Below are positions 39,762 through 64,000 of a stretch of DNA of 64,000 nucleotides, piece by piece. The DNA is from Patagioenas fasciata. Its lineage: Eukaryota > Chordata > Aves > Columbiformes > Columbidae. The notes beneath the pieces are model-generated. The model saw only the letters and a program-made list of their open reading frames with translations, did not search any database and was not told the DNA's origin. Numbering within the stretch: position 1 is the stretch's first letter; each line of letters opens with the position of its first letter. The translations under genes and the position numbers were made by a program. The stretch spans positions 83,862,049 to 83,926,048 of the forward strand of contig NC_092560.1 in the NCBI RefSeq assembly GCF_037038585.1, read 5' to 3'.

Positions 39762-40523
39762 ATAGAATCCCAGAATGTCAGGGATTGAAGGGCCCTGGAA
39801 AGCTCATCCAGTGCAACCCCCCCATGGAGCAGGAACACCCAGCTGAGGTTCCACAGGAAGGTGTCCAGGCGGGTTTGAATGTCTGCAGAGAAGGAGACTC
39901 CACAACCTCCCTGGGCAGCCTGGGCCAGGCTCTGACACCCTCACCCCAAATAAGTTGCTTCTCCTATTTACGTGGAACCTCCTGTGTTCCAGTTTGAACC
40001 CATTGCCCCTTGTCCTATCACTGGTTGTCACCCAGAAGAGCCTGGCTCCATCCTCCTGACACTCCCCGTTTCCATATTGATCCCCATGAATGAGGTCCCC
40101 CCTCAGTCTCCTCTTGTCCAGCTCCAGAGCCCCAGCTCCCTCAGCCTTTCCTCACCCGGGAGATGCTCCACTCCCTTCAGCATCTTGGTGGCTGCGCTGG
40201 ACTCTCTCCAGCAGTTCCCTGTCCTTCTGGAGCTGAGGGGCCACAACTGGACACAAGATTCCAGGTGTGGTCTCCCCAGGGCAGAGCAGAGGGGCAGGAG
40301 AACCTCTCTGACCTACTGACCACCCCCTTCTAACCCACCCCAGGTACCATTGGCCTTCCTGGCCACAAGGGCCCAGTGCTGGCTCATGCTCACCCTGCTG
40401 GCCCCAGGACCCCCAGCTCCCTTTTCGCTGCTCTCCAACAGCTCATTCCCCAACTTACACTGGAACCTGGGGTTGTTCCTGCCCAGATTCAAGACTCTAC
40501 ACTTGCCCTTGTTCTATTCCATT
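39762..40523 (-). mobile_element. CR1 group B copy, about 0.76 kb
   Basis: From the tail ATAGAATCCCAGAATGTCAGG to CTTGCCCTTGTTCTATTCCAT. Same family as 50583-51309 and carries the shared TAG. Confidence 0.94.
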
Positions 40524-42658
40524 AAATAAGAAATAAGATATTTGACATTTGCATAGAGAAAGGAGCTGAAGATATTTAGTGGACATTAACATCAATATTC
40601 TGCAAGTGGTAGATGCAAAGGGAAGGGATTAATGTCCCCTGACATCAACCACCTCAAAATTAAACGCCCGATCGCTGTCTTGGCTTCTTGTTTAACCCAG
40701 ATTAAAGTCGCTGCGATGTGCAGGTGCCCCTTTCTCACTCCCTAGAGGGAGTAGAGTGCTAAATTTAAATAGGGGGCTGGAATTAAATCGGAGGCGACCC
40801 GCTCCTGAATGCGCGTCCGGACCCAAAGCGCATCGGAATCCCTGGAAAAATGACAGTGGTAATTCTAGAAAGGGGTTTTTCGTCCTTTGCTGCTGCTGCC
40901 CAGAGGTTTGGGGAGCTTGGGATGGGGAGGAGGGAAAAGCAGCTCATCCAATGTCTTGTATTTTTTACACGGCAAACTCCGGTTTTCCACCCACGCTGCC
41001 AGCTCCGCACAAACCTTTTGATTCTTCCTCCCGTTGAGAAACAAAGCGCAGACGCCGGGCTGAGCGCTGCCGAGCGCCGCTATTCATCCATCCGAGCGGC
41101 GGCGGAGACTGGGGCTCAAGTTTCCTCCTAGTGAGACATGGGCTGACTCGAGAGCAGCCAATCTGCGGCCGAGGCTGCGGATGATGCCGGAGGGGAGAAC
41201 CGAACACATCCCAGATGACGGAGCAGCCGCCAGGCTGAGTAAGCCGGGCTCTGCTGAGCCTGACCTCGCTTGCACCACCGCTCAATCCTCCTACACCTTC
41301 TGGGGATGCTGCTCAGCTGCAAATTCCTCTTTTTTAAGAACCATTTCTTAGTGGTTTATACTTATTTTTTGCTTTTCTTCACCCAGTTCCAAGAATCTTG
41401 CGTTTCCCGTCGCCGCGTGGTTTGTGTTCTGTTGTAACCGCAGGCAAGTGGAAGGTGTTTTAGAAAACAAGCGTTGGATTTCCCAACGCGGGCTGAGCTC
41501 GGGGGGCAATATCACCAGCAGCACAAAGGGAAACCCCGTCTGTAAAACAGCATTTCAGAATAAATATGGTTACATTGAAATCGTATCGAAAGCGGCAGGG
41601 CTTGCTGGATGAGCTGAATCCCTAACTCAGAGACGTCTGCCCTGGATGAATTCGGGCCGGACACCAGTTCCACAGTCAAGTCTTTGGAGAGGTGTAACCT
41701 ACACAAAAAATCCCATTTGGAGTGGGTTTATCATTGTCAAACAAAGCAAACCAGCTGGAAGAAGCTGGCTGGAGCGTTTTCCTTCATTGCCTGAAGCATT
41801 AAGTACAAGTTAATAAAGAAACATTGTGGTACTGAGATCAATAAAATCCTTTAAGTTTTAGATTTCTGTCTTTGCTACATCCACGTTTCCTCCTCCTCCT
41901 CATCCTGGGATTAACTACAAACAACTAAAGCAGCACAAATAATATAAAAACTAAAATAAACGCCCTTATAAGGGTCATTAAAAGTATTATTAACACCTGT
42001 TCCCTATTCGAGTAGGAAAATCCTCCTCGACAAAATTTAACACACACTTGTACAAGGCAGTTTTTCAATCAGTAAAAGTCCTTTATCGCCTTATTTTGAT
42101 CTCTGACAACTGTTGCTCGGTGATGTTTCCATGGTCTCCAAGCTCCTACCAGCGCTGGCCCTCAAGACCCAGTTGTCACCCTCACCACCCACTTGTCACC
42201 CCGTGACCCACTTCTTGAGAACTCCGAGGAGTGGAAACGAAATGTGCAGAATTGGTTGTGTAATTTGCGCAAAATAAGTGGAGCATGAACTTAGATACAT
42301 CTCTTGGATGATAAAAAGCTTCTAGGAATCCTGAAGATCCAACAGACATCCATCCATCCATCTATAGGGACCTTGACCTCAGCCCAACTGAAATTAGTGG
42401 AAAAAACACCATTAACTCCAGATCAAAAGCACCGTTGAACGGCCTAAACCCACATTTCACAAACTGTAGTTGCCCGGTATCCCCATCCTTTGCCTTCAGG
42501 TGGCCTCATCCAAGACTGGTTTTGCATGTGGGACCTGGTTGTCCCAAAGCAGAGCCCTACGGGCATCAGCAAGACCTTGGGCAAAGCTCAGCCCGCCACT
42601 AATCCCACCTCTTTGGAGGAGATGCTGGAGCCCTTCTAAGCAGGGGTTTAGGCCAGCA
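40524..42658. other. Unique intergenic sequence with a CpG island-like core
   Basis: 2.1 kb; the noteworthy part is the CpG-rich core at 40790-41290, listed separately. The remainder is AT-rich and featureless. Confidence 0.5.
40790..41290. promoter_or_regulatory. Small intergenic CpG island-like segment
   Basis: GC-rich, CpG-dense sequence, strongest at 41040-41290 (for example GAGCGCTGCCGAGCGCCGC and GAGCGGCGGCGGAGAC). It contains a CCAAT box in plus orientation (AGCAGCCAATCTGCGG at about 41154-41169) and a donor-like GAGTAAGC downstream (about 41236). Frames on both strands are open by composition. It could be the promoter and first exon of an unannotated lncRNA; no coding exon was found. 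Confidence 0.45.
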
Positions 42659-42745
42659 TAGAATCACAGAATCATTTTGGTTGGAAAAGACCTCACGATC
42701 ATCAAGTCCGACTGTTAACACAGCACGACCAAGTCCACCACTAAA
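42659..42745 (-). mobile_element. CR1 group C tail, first of two in tandem
   Basis: ATAGAATCACAGAATCATTT to ACCAAGTCCACCACTAAACC, a terminal fragment directly followed by a second CR1 in the same orientation. Confidence 0.85.
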
Positions 42746-43095
42746 CCATAGAACCATTTAGGTTGGAAGAGACCCTCAAGATCATCGAGTCCAATCATTA
42801 ACCCACCCCTGACGCTACCCCATGTCCCTGAGAACCTCATCTCTGTGTCTGTTCAACCCCTCCAGGGATGGCGACTCCAGCACTGCCCTGGGCAGCCTGT
42901 TCCAATGCCCCACAGCCCTTTGGGGAAGAACTTGTTCCCCAGATCCAACCTCAACCTCCCCTGGCGCAACTTGAGGCCATTTCCTCTCATCCTGGCGCTT
43001 GTTCCTTGGGAGCAGAACCCAACCCCTCATGGTTTCAACCTCCTTTCGGGTAGTTGTAGAGAGCGAGAAGGTGGCTCCTCAGCCTCCTTGTCTCC
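42746..43095 (-). mobile_element. CR1 group C copy, second of two in tandem
   Basis: The tail CATAGAACCATTTAGGTTGG leads through CCCCTCCAGGGATGGCGACT and the NRLPRAVLESPSLEGL remnant to the GGTAGTTGTAGAGAGCGAGA region. It is longer at the 5' side than most group C fragments. Confidence 0.9.
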
Positions 43096-43656
43096 ATGGC
43101 CTGCGATTGGCTGTGGGACATGACTACAGGGACACGTCATGGGTGCTCCATCAGTCACGCAAGATCCCACAGCCATCCAGCCTGCAGAAGACCTCACGCC
43201 ACCTGACGAGTAAAGGAGCCGTAGGTAGTGACGGAGCAGGTACAACCAGCCTGTCGGGGAGCTGGTTGCTGAGCTAGGCCAAAAACCGAGCTCAAATACG
43301 GTCCAAAATAAACAATGGGAGAATCCACTTCTCTGCGGAACAGTTTGTCTGGGACGTGGTGTTGAAACCTCAAGTGCGTTACAGCAGCGACATCATCTTG
43401 AGAGGCACCTCTGCTGTTTGGAAGGGTACATGTTCATGGGTTTTAAGCACACCTACCAAATGGAATAAAGCGGTTAAACCCAGGAGAACAGCTATGCCTT
43501 ATCCCACAGAGTGATCCTCAGTCCTATACAACTGCTCCAATTTTCTTCAGCGTTCATAAACGGGTGAGAAGGAACCACCACAGTTCCAACTGGGAGGTCT
43601 TGCATCCACTGCAAGGAGGACAACAACCATCTCTGCCATTTCCTAGAGGGCAAGGA

Positions 43657-43840
43657 AGAATCACAGAACAGGCTGGGTTGGACGGGACCTTCAAAGCTCA
43701 CCCAGTCCCAGCCCTAACATGAGCAAGGACACCATCACCAGCTCAGGTTGCTCAGAGCCCTGTCCAGCCTGGCCTGGGATATCTCCAGGGATGGGGAATC
43801 TACCACCGAGAAGAGAGGTTGCTCAGTTCCTTAAACCACT
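43657..43840 (-). mobile_element. CR1 3' fragment, same family as 11311-11503
   Basis: GAATCACAGAACAGGCTGGG through AGCTCAGGTTGCTCAGAGCC to the region around GAGGTTGCTCAGTTCC. Confidence 0.87.
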
Positions 43841-45407
43841 CCTAAAAATTATATAGAGTTTTGCTTATTCTAGCACTGAACTGCTCTCCTACCACGTAAC
43901 CTTAGAGCTGAGACTGGATGAGTCCCACCATGTTTAGCATCAATATTTCTATACGTGCAATAACTGTGCTTCTGTCATCCGGGCGTTGAGACCTAAAGAG
44001 AGGGATCTCCTTTACTCCTCAGTACAAGGAGAGCTTGGAGAAGACAACCAAGACGCCTGCAAAAGGCAGCAATGCTTCACCTCCTGGGCTGCGGGACCAT
44101 CAAAATGTCAGCGCCTCTGTAAAGCACACGAAACACTTTTCGAAACACAGTCGCCACCAGGAGAACATTGTTTTCCCTTGGACGAGTCCTCCCTGTGGGT
44201 TTTAACGCCAAAATCTCACGGCTACAAAGGGACAGTTACAAGTTCTCCAGCAGTTTAACAAATACCCTGATAAACTTCAGCGTATTGGTGGTGGTTGGTA
44301 ACCTCGAGGATTTTAGTTGTATCAAACACACGTTGGTTGCCACTTCAAAACACGCCAAACCGACGCCTGTGCGGGCCTCAAAAATCATAAATTTAACATT
44401 AAGAAATGAAACTTCCCCTCGGACAAACAACAAATGCATTTGTCCAGTGGTCACCGAGAAGACTCATTTCTTAATCAGACTTTGTAAGCGCGACACACGC
44501 CAACGTAAGCTCGTCTTACCTCATGCGGGTTCAGAATGTGCTCACAGTGCGGTTGTGCAGAAGTAGAACTGGGCTCAAGCGCCAGGTCAGGATGAATCAA
44601 GCGGTTACCCAGATCAGTAAGCACCTACAAAGCAGTAAGGACACACAAACACTCCTAAAGCTTCAGCAAAACAGCCACATCCCCATTTTTAGGAGCTGAG
44701 GCTTCTCCAAGCAAAACGATCCCATCTCACGCGGTGAATCATTTCAGAATTCTCATGTACTTTATTTCACAGGAAACTCATTTTCTACCGCTCAACTTTT
44801 AGCCGGGAGTTGACCTCCGAGCTCTGCTCCTGAATTCAACCCAGGGCTCAAGCCAAAGTCCGCAAGGTTTAAGTTCACCACAATCTCATTCCAGCAGCGG
44901 CACAATTAGGTATCGCTGCGGCTACTAGAAGTTGGACCACCTAATTGCACAAATGTCTAAGCAACAGGGAGTGTGAACAAGGGGAAAACAGGGGGAAAAG
45001 GGAAGAAAAAAGATATAAGAGCTTCAAGCGACTTCTTCTCCATCACACGTGCGCTGCTGGGAGTCGCCGACGCTCCCCCTTCCTTCCCAGGAGAGTCACG
45101 GTGAAATCCTCCCCGTCTCAGAAACCGGTGATTGAGACTGAAATGACACAGGTGGGAGCGACGGGAAACAACAAGCGGAGCCCTGCTTTGAAGTTCAAGA
45201 GTCATATGTCCAGCACGGAGAGATCTGGAAGCTATTTTAAGAGAGCTCACGCAACACGGTGTGTTGAGCAACATGAAGTTCTTGTGAATCTGACTCCTCT
45301 AGGGCACGGTCACCGAGTTACTACAAACTCTGAAGTTCCTGGAGGAACTCACGCTCTGTGGGCAACAGGGTTCAGATCCATAGTTGTCCTGCCCCTCAAC
45401 TTCAATT
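43841..45407. other. Unique intergenic sequence
   Basis: 1.6 kb; frames up to 163 codons (44945-45436) run into the tandem array and have no known domain. Nothing supported. Confidence 0.5.
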
Positions 45408-46480
45408 TACTCCGTGCTCAACCTACTCCATACTGAACCTCATACTCAATCTACTCCACACTCAAGTTCATACTCAAGTCTACTCCATACTCTACTCCAT
45501 ACTCAGTCTACTCCACACTCAAGTCTACTCCATACTCTATCATATACTCAAACCCACTCCATACTCAAGTCCACTCCATACTCTGCCACATACTCAGTCC
45601 ACTCCATACTCAAGGCTACTCCATACTTTACCTCATACTCAAGTCTGCTCCATACTCTACCACCTACTCAAGTCTACTTCATACTCTACCACCTACTCAG
45701 TCTACTCCATACTCTACCACATACTCAAGTCTACTCCATACTCTACCACATACTCAAGTCTGCTCCATACTCTACCACATATTCAGTCTACTCCATACTC
45801 AAGTCTACTCCATACTCTACCACATACTCAGTCTACTCCATACTCTACCACATACCCAAGTCTGCTCCATACTCTACCACATATTCAGTCTACTCCATAC
45901 TCAAGTCTACTCCATACTCTACCACATACTCAGTCTACTCCACACTCTACTCCATACTCAAGTCTACTCCATACTCTACCACATACTCTACTCCATACTC
46001 AAGTCTACTCCATACTCTACCAAATACTCAAGTCTACTCCATACTCTACCACATATTCAGTCTACTCCATACTCAAGTCTACTCCATACTCTACCACATA
46101 CTCAGTCTACTCCATACTCTTTCACATAGTCTACTCCATACTCAAGTCTACTCCACCCTCAAGTTCATACTCAAGTCTACTCCATACTCTACTACATACT
46201 CAGTCTACTCCACACTCAAGTCTACTCCATACTCTATCATATACTCAAACCCACTCCATACTCAAGTCCACTCCATACTCTGCCACATACTCAGTCCACT
46301 CCACACTCAAGGCTACTCCATACTTTACCTCATACTCAAGTCTACGCCATACTCTACCACATACTGAAGTCTGCTCCATACTCTATCACATACTGAAGTC
46401 TGCTCCATACGCTACCACAAACTCAGTCTACTCCATACCCTACCAAAACCTCAGTCTACTCCATACTCTACTCCCTTCTA
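45408..46480. repeat. Higher-order tandem array of TCTACTCCATACTC units
   Basis: About 1.07 kb is made of a 17-mer (TCTACTCCATACTCAAG) alternating with a 28-mer (the same start plus TACCACATACTCAG). A block of about 200 bp at 45464 recurs at 46161 with a constant offset of 697 bp and few changes, so the array is partly organised in higher-order repeats. Shorter internal copies of a CATATTCAGTCTACTCC block start at 45778, 45880 and 46052. Plus-strand units contain no stop codon, giving overlapping frames of 377 and 327 codons that are artefacts. Confidence 0.95.
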
Positions 46481-48889
46481 CTTTCCCCTGAATCTCAAGT
46501 ATTTGAATACTCACACTTGCCACTGTTGGAGTAAGAGTCACAAACACCAAATTCTGCTTTTCGTCCACCACAACTTTGCGTGTTTTTCTCCAAATTAAGC
46601 CAACTTTACCAACTGTAGATATGATGAATTATTACTCTTAAAATACGGTTTAGAAGTTTCTGGAGTTTGCTGAATATATTTTTTCCTGAAAAGAGCATAA
46701 CTTCAGTTTTGTGTAGGTGAAAACCTTGAGCCTTGTGAGCAGCAAATGAGTTGTTTAATACTCAATTCAGTGATTACAAGTCCAGTAAACACAATTTCTC
46801 AATGCTCTGCCATCTCCCTTCTGTATTTAAATTACGTTTTCTTCTTCACACTCTTTCCTGATGTTGCAAATTCCAAGACCTGAAAAATCTCTATTTATAA
46901 ATAACCACAGCAGAGGAGGGGAAAACATTGTAGTGTAAAATATTCCTACAATGATTTTATCATGTGTATCTTATACTTGAGCTAAATGTTTAGAAAGAGG
47001 GATTAAGATTTTTCTCCCTGGCAACAGTTACAATAAACACACCGCTAGGGATAAATATGTGAAATAGAAGATAATCGCTCAACACTGAAGAAACGTGTTT
47101 GGATATAGTGAGGAACTTGGAGAAGCGTCTGATTCTATTAAAACCCTGAGCTCCCAGCTCGCTGCCTGCGTTAAGGTCTCAATTTTCGAGAAGATTCAAG
47201 CTGTGGTTTCACAATCATTAAATGCCACACTCGGGCAATTCCTCACGTCGCAGAAAAGAGATTCAGGCCAGGTTGGGTGCGAAGACGCAGTCCGGCTTCT
47301 GCTGAATCAGAGTAAGAGACAAAACACGAGCTGCTCCAGCTTAATACCTGCCAGGGTGAATTGATCACACTAAGAACTTCAAATAGCTGTGGATTAGAGC
47401 TTGACCTCTAATTCCTGTGGCTACAGCGTTACCAGCCCTACAGCTGGATTTGTTATCAAAGAGTAGCCTTAAATACATTTAAGAACGTTACCTTTGAGAA
47501 ATACTCACCCATTATGAAACTAAACCCAACAGTCTCGTGTAATTCTGACTTACCCTGTGCTCCGCTCTACCTGTTACATTTAATTTCTCATGTAAACGTA
47601 GATAAATTAGCACTAGATCCTTGTAGTTGGTTTTGGAAAACTGCACCCCCGTTACTAACCCTTTAACTTACGCACACTCAGGAGGATTAATTTCCCCTCT
47701 GATCCCCGTTCTGTAAAACAATAAAGACTCTGGGGTCTGTAATAGCAAATACGCATTGGTATTGCAGCACCTGCTTGGTTAAAACACACAAAAGGAGAAA
47801 CGGGACCTGAAATTTCGCATGATTTGGTTTCAAGGTTAAAAAAAACACTCGTGAGAAAAGCTGTGTTACCATATGGAGGACAAACACCTTTGTAATAACA
47901 GGAGTGAGATCTGTAGGGTGTTGAAAATGCACCATCCAGTGGTAGAAAGCTACATCTACATTGAAGAGTAAATCTCACGCTGCTTTACGAGTCTGCGATG
48001 ATAACACATTCATAAGCGACCCGGAAAGTGAGGTCAACAGCGTGACATATTTATATATAATTATATATATATATAAAATGACCAAATTTGACTTGCACAG
48101 CTAGAATTACACACGGCTCTCAAAAAACTGAGGGATAAAAAGGGGAAATAAAACATTAAGTGCAAAATAAGGCGTATGAAGGGATCATTCTTTACTGTAC
48201 CTACGTGGTGATGAGCTCTGAAACAACTGTATCTACACAGGGACGGGATCCTGGAAAAACCGCGGCCAGTTCTCTGAAAACAAGAGTTCAATGATTACCC
48301 ACAGTCCAGAAGGAAAAGGGAATTGGTTCTTACAGAGCTAAGAAAGCATCTTGCTTTATAAAATCAGCGCGGCAATGGTATCTTGAAGAGAGAAACCTCA
48401 GTACCACTAACTTAAGATACAGTAGAAAAAGATATTGTGCCAGATGAACATCTGGTTGTTGCCTTAGGGCAGCTGTTTGTTTTTTGGAGCAAGCTACGAG
48501 TTGTTCCCGAGATCTCAATTCATCCAAACGGCATCTACGTTACGTCAAACGATTCATAACTTGAACTCCAGCGCCTGCAAGAGGTGAGATGTGCGCTTGG
48601 CAAATGAGGTGAGAACAGCCCCGCGTTACGTGGCCCAAAGAGATGGTACTCGCAGAAGAAATGAAGCGATGAGTTGCTGTATTTTTGCAGTCACGGCACG
48701 GCAATGCAATGAGGTGCAACTGCTCCCCTTCGTGAAAGGCTGGCAGATTTACTAGAAATCTCTAGAAACTATCCAGTAAATACCAGTTCTACCTCAGGCA
48801 GGGAAAACAGCCTATTGGAAAACAAACACTGGCTTAAAGTAACAGTTCTCAGTGGGTTACTTTTAAAATGAAGAAAACAACAAAGAAAA
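46481..48889. other. AT-rich unique sequence between the two tandem arrays
   Basis: 2.4 kb of mostly AT-rich sequence with an AT microsatellite at 48047-48077. No gene, CR1 or promoter signal was recognised. Confidence 0.5.
48047..48077. repeat. AT-rich microsatellite (TA)n, interrupted
   Basis: ATTTATATATAATTATATAT and the following ATATATAAA; simple sequence. Confidence 0.85.
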
Positions 48890-49797
48890 GCAATCAACCA
48901 ACCACCAAACCAACCAACCAGCCACCACACCAACCAGCCACCACACCAACCAACCACACTAGCCACCAAATGACCCAACCAACCACCACACCACCCAACC
49001 ACCACACCTAACCAACCACACCAGCCACCAAATGACCCAACCAACCACCACACCAACCAACCACCACACCAACCAACCAGCCAGCCACCACACCACCACA
49101 CCAACCAACCACCACACCCAACCAACCACACCAGCCACCAAATGACCCAACCAACCACCACACCAACCAACCACCACACCAACCAACCAACCAGCCACCA
49201 CACCAACCAACCAGCCAGCCACCACACCACCACACCAACCAACCACCACACCCAACCAACCACCACACCCAACCAACCACCACACCCAACCAACCACCAC
49301 ACCCCCCACCACACCAACCAACCACACCACCCACCACACCAACCAACCAACCACCACACCCAACCAACCACACCAGCCACCAAATGACCCAACTAACCAC
49401 AACACCAACCAACCACCACACCAACCAACCACCACAACAACCAACCACCACAACAACCAACCACCACAACAACCAACCACCACAACCACCAACCAGCCAC
49501 CAAACGACCCAACCAACCACCCAACCAGCCATCAAACGACCCAACCACCACACCAACCAACCAGCCACCAAACGACCCAACCAACCAACCAACCAGCCAA
49601 CCAGCCACCAAATGACCCAACCAACCAACCAACCAACAACGCAACCAACCAACCACCAAACGACCCAACCAACCAACCACCGAACGACCCAACCAACCAA
49701 CCAACCAGCCACCAAACGACCCAACCAACCAGCCAACCACCCAGCCACCAAACAACCCAACCAACCACCCACTCACCAACAAAATAAATAACAAGTG
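48890..49797. repeat. CCAA/CCACA minisatellite just downstream of ACAA2
   Basis: About 0.9 kb is built of CCAACCAACCACCACA-type units broken by AGCCACCAAATGACC spacer units. The longer unit starting AGCCACCAAATG recurs at 48960, 49022, 49132 and 49374, giving irregular higher-order spacings (62, 110 and 242 bp). On the minus strand it reads GGTTGGTTGGTGGTGTGG, with no stop codon in any minus frame, which explains the Trp/Gly/Val/Leu-only frames of 100-250 codons. It is not a gene. Confidence 0.95.
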
Positions 49798-49819
49798 AAC
49801 CAAATAAATAACACCCACC

Positions 49820-50375
49820 CCTTTTTTTTCCTCTTATATTTATTGTTCTTTTGGGAGGCACAATGGGAATCTCAGCTTTTGCTCATTTTCTTCTTCCCTC
49901 GCCAACAGCGGGTACAGGTTACAATCCACAATCAGTACCTACTGAAGGTCTCCAATTAAATTGATATCTCCTGATAATAAAAAGGTGCACGTGCCAGACA
50001 GCAGCGGCAGCTGAAAGAAAAATAGTTTAAACAATATTTGCTTCTAGAGCTGCACCGACTGCTATTTTAAGGCAGGTTTGGTGAAAGTTTAACAGGCAAT
50101 TTCCTCAGGAAACGAAAAGAATTTTGCCTACATTATCCCTGATTGAAAAGAGGCTTTCACAAAATCCTTGATCAGTGCGAAATTATATTGGCGTTACGCT
50201 TCCTTTGCTTCGAAAGACATTGATTAATCTTTTTGTTCGGAATTCAGACTTCCCGGCTATTCCTTTACCTTGCAGGAATGGCACAAAATGAAGGCGGCGA
50301 CGTTTTATCGCCGCAAAAGGCAGCAATTTCTCAGGAAATCAGCGATTTGGGCAGCGTTGGAGTTCCCAGCGTCTC
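49820..50375 (-). other. ACAA2: ACAA2 3' UTR with poly(A) signal
   Basis: Downstream of the stop on the minus strand is about 0.55 kb of unique, AT-rich sequence. It ends at a canonical AATAAA (plus-strand 49839-49844). An A-run follows about 15-25 nt later, then GT-rich sequence that could serve as the downstream element. The UTR end is therefore inferred at roughly 49815-49825. Confidence 0.7.
49839..49844 (-). promoter_or_regulatory. ACAA2: Likely ACAA2 polyadenylation signal AATAAA
   Basis: The hexamer AATAAA on the minus strand is followed downstream by GGTGG- and GTTATT-rich sequence that merges into the G/T-rich minisatellite. I did not see a better-placed signal in the 0.5 kb after the stop codon. 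Confidence 0.65.
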
Positions 50376-63865
<13,490 letters not shown>

Positions 63866-64000
63866 GGCCGCTCCGCTCCCGCCGCGCCTGCGCCTGCCCC
63901 TCCGCACATTGATTACGCTGGGGGCGGAGTGAAACCACCACTTTTTAAGGTATTTTAAATATATTCCACCCCCACCATCCGCGGCTGAATTCCGCGGGTG

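Noticed and set aside
45358-46491. Overlapping 377- and 327-codon open frames rich in Ser, Thr, Tyr, Leu and His
   Set aside because: They lie in a tandem array whose unit has no stop codon on the plus strand, so several frames are open at once. Composition, not selection, explains them.
48890-49797. Array of repeats with spacer-like units, superficially CRISPR-like
   Set aside because: The units are irregular, the spacers are themselves variants of the repeat, and the genome is that of a vertebrate.
739-49800. Exons of LIPG or another neighbour of ACAA2
   Set aside because: No lipase or other known protein motif was seen in any frame. In human this side of ACAA2 is also gene-poor for a long distance.
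48769-49861. Minus-strand frames of up to 254 codons made of Trp, Gly, Val and Leu, resembling a membrane protein
   Set aside because: They are translations of the GGTTGGT minisatellite; all minus frames are open and the peptide is a pure repeat.

Overview
This is vertebrate nuclear DNA, almost certainly from a bird. It holds one spliced protein-coding gene with GT-AG introns and more than two dozen fragments of CR1 retrotransposons, the dominant avian LINE. I see no SINEs and no operon-like gene packing. Several CR1 copies are nearly identical to one another, which points to a lineage with fairly recent CR1 activity. The species cannot be fixed from the sequence alone.

The right quarter (about 49.8-63.9 kb) holds one complete gene on the minus strand: ACAA2, the mitochondrial 3-ketoacyl-CoA thiolase that performs the last step of fatty-acid beta-oxidation. 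I rebuilt all ten coding exons by hand from splice sites and reading frame. They join without a frame error into 397 codons, the length of the human protein, and keep the catalytic residues Cys92, His352 and Cys382. The start codon (63865-63863) lies in a GC-rich, TATA-less promoter at the window edge. The stop is at 50378-50376 and a poly(A) signal lies near 49844-49839. The introns are heavily loaded with mobile elements: CR1 copies in introns 1, 3, 4, 7 and 9 and a solo-LTR-like element in intron 2. One CR1 copy stops 10 nt from the exon 7 splice donor.

Immediately downstream of ACAA2 lies a 0.9 kb CCAA/CCACA minisatellite (48.89-49.80 kb). A second tandem array, built on a TCTACTCCATACTC theme, lies at 45.41-46.48 kb. 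Both give long stop-free reading frames that are compositional artefacts.

The left 45 kb reads as intergenic sequence. In human the matching side of ACAA2 is the gene-poor interval towards LIPG. It holds scattered CR1 fragments of three recognisable kinds. Group A is about 0.6-0.9 kb and ends in a TTAGTGCCATGATCTGG-type 3' region. Group B is up to 1 kb, with a GAGCTTTCCAGG 3' region, and its copies share the same disabling mutations. Group C is made of short tails of other families. Three CpG-rich unique patches (31.2-31.6, 33.0-33.3 and 40.8-41.3 kb) are the best candidates for unannotated regulatory or lncRNA start sites. I found no second protein gene, no tRNA or rRNA gene and no CRISPR array.
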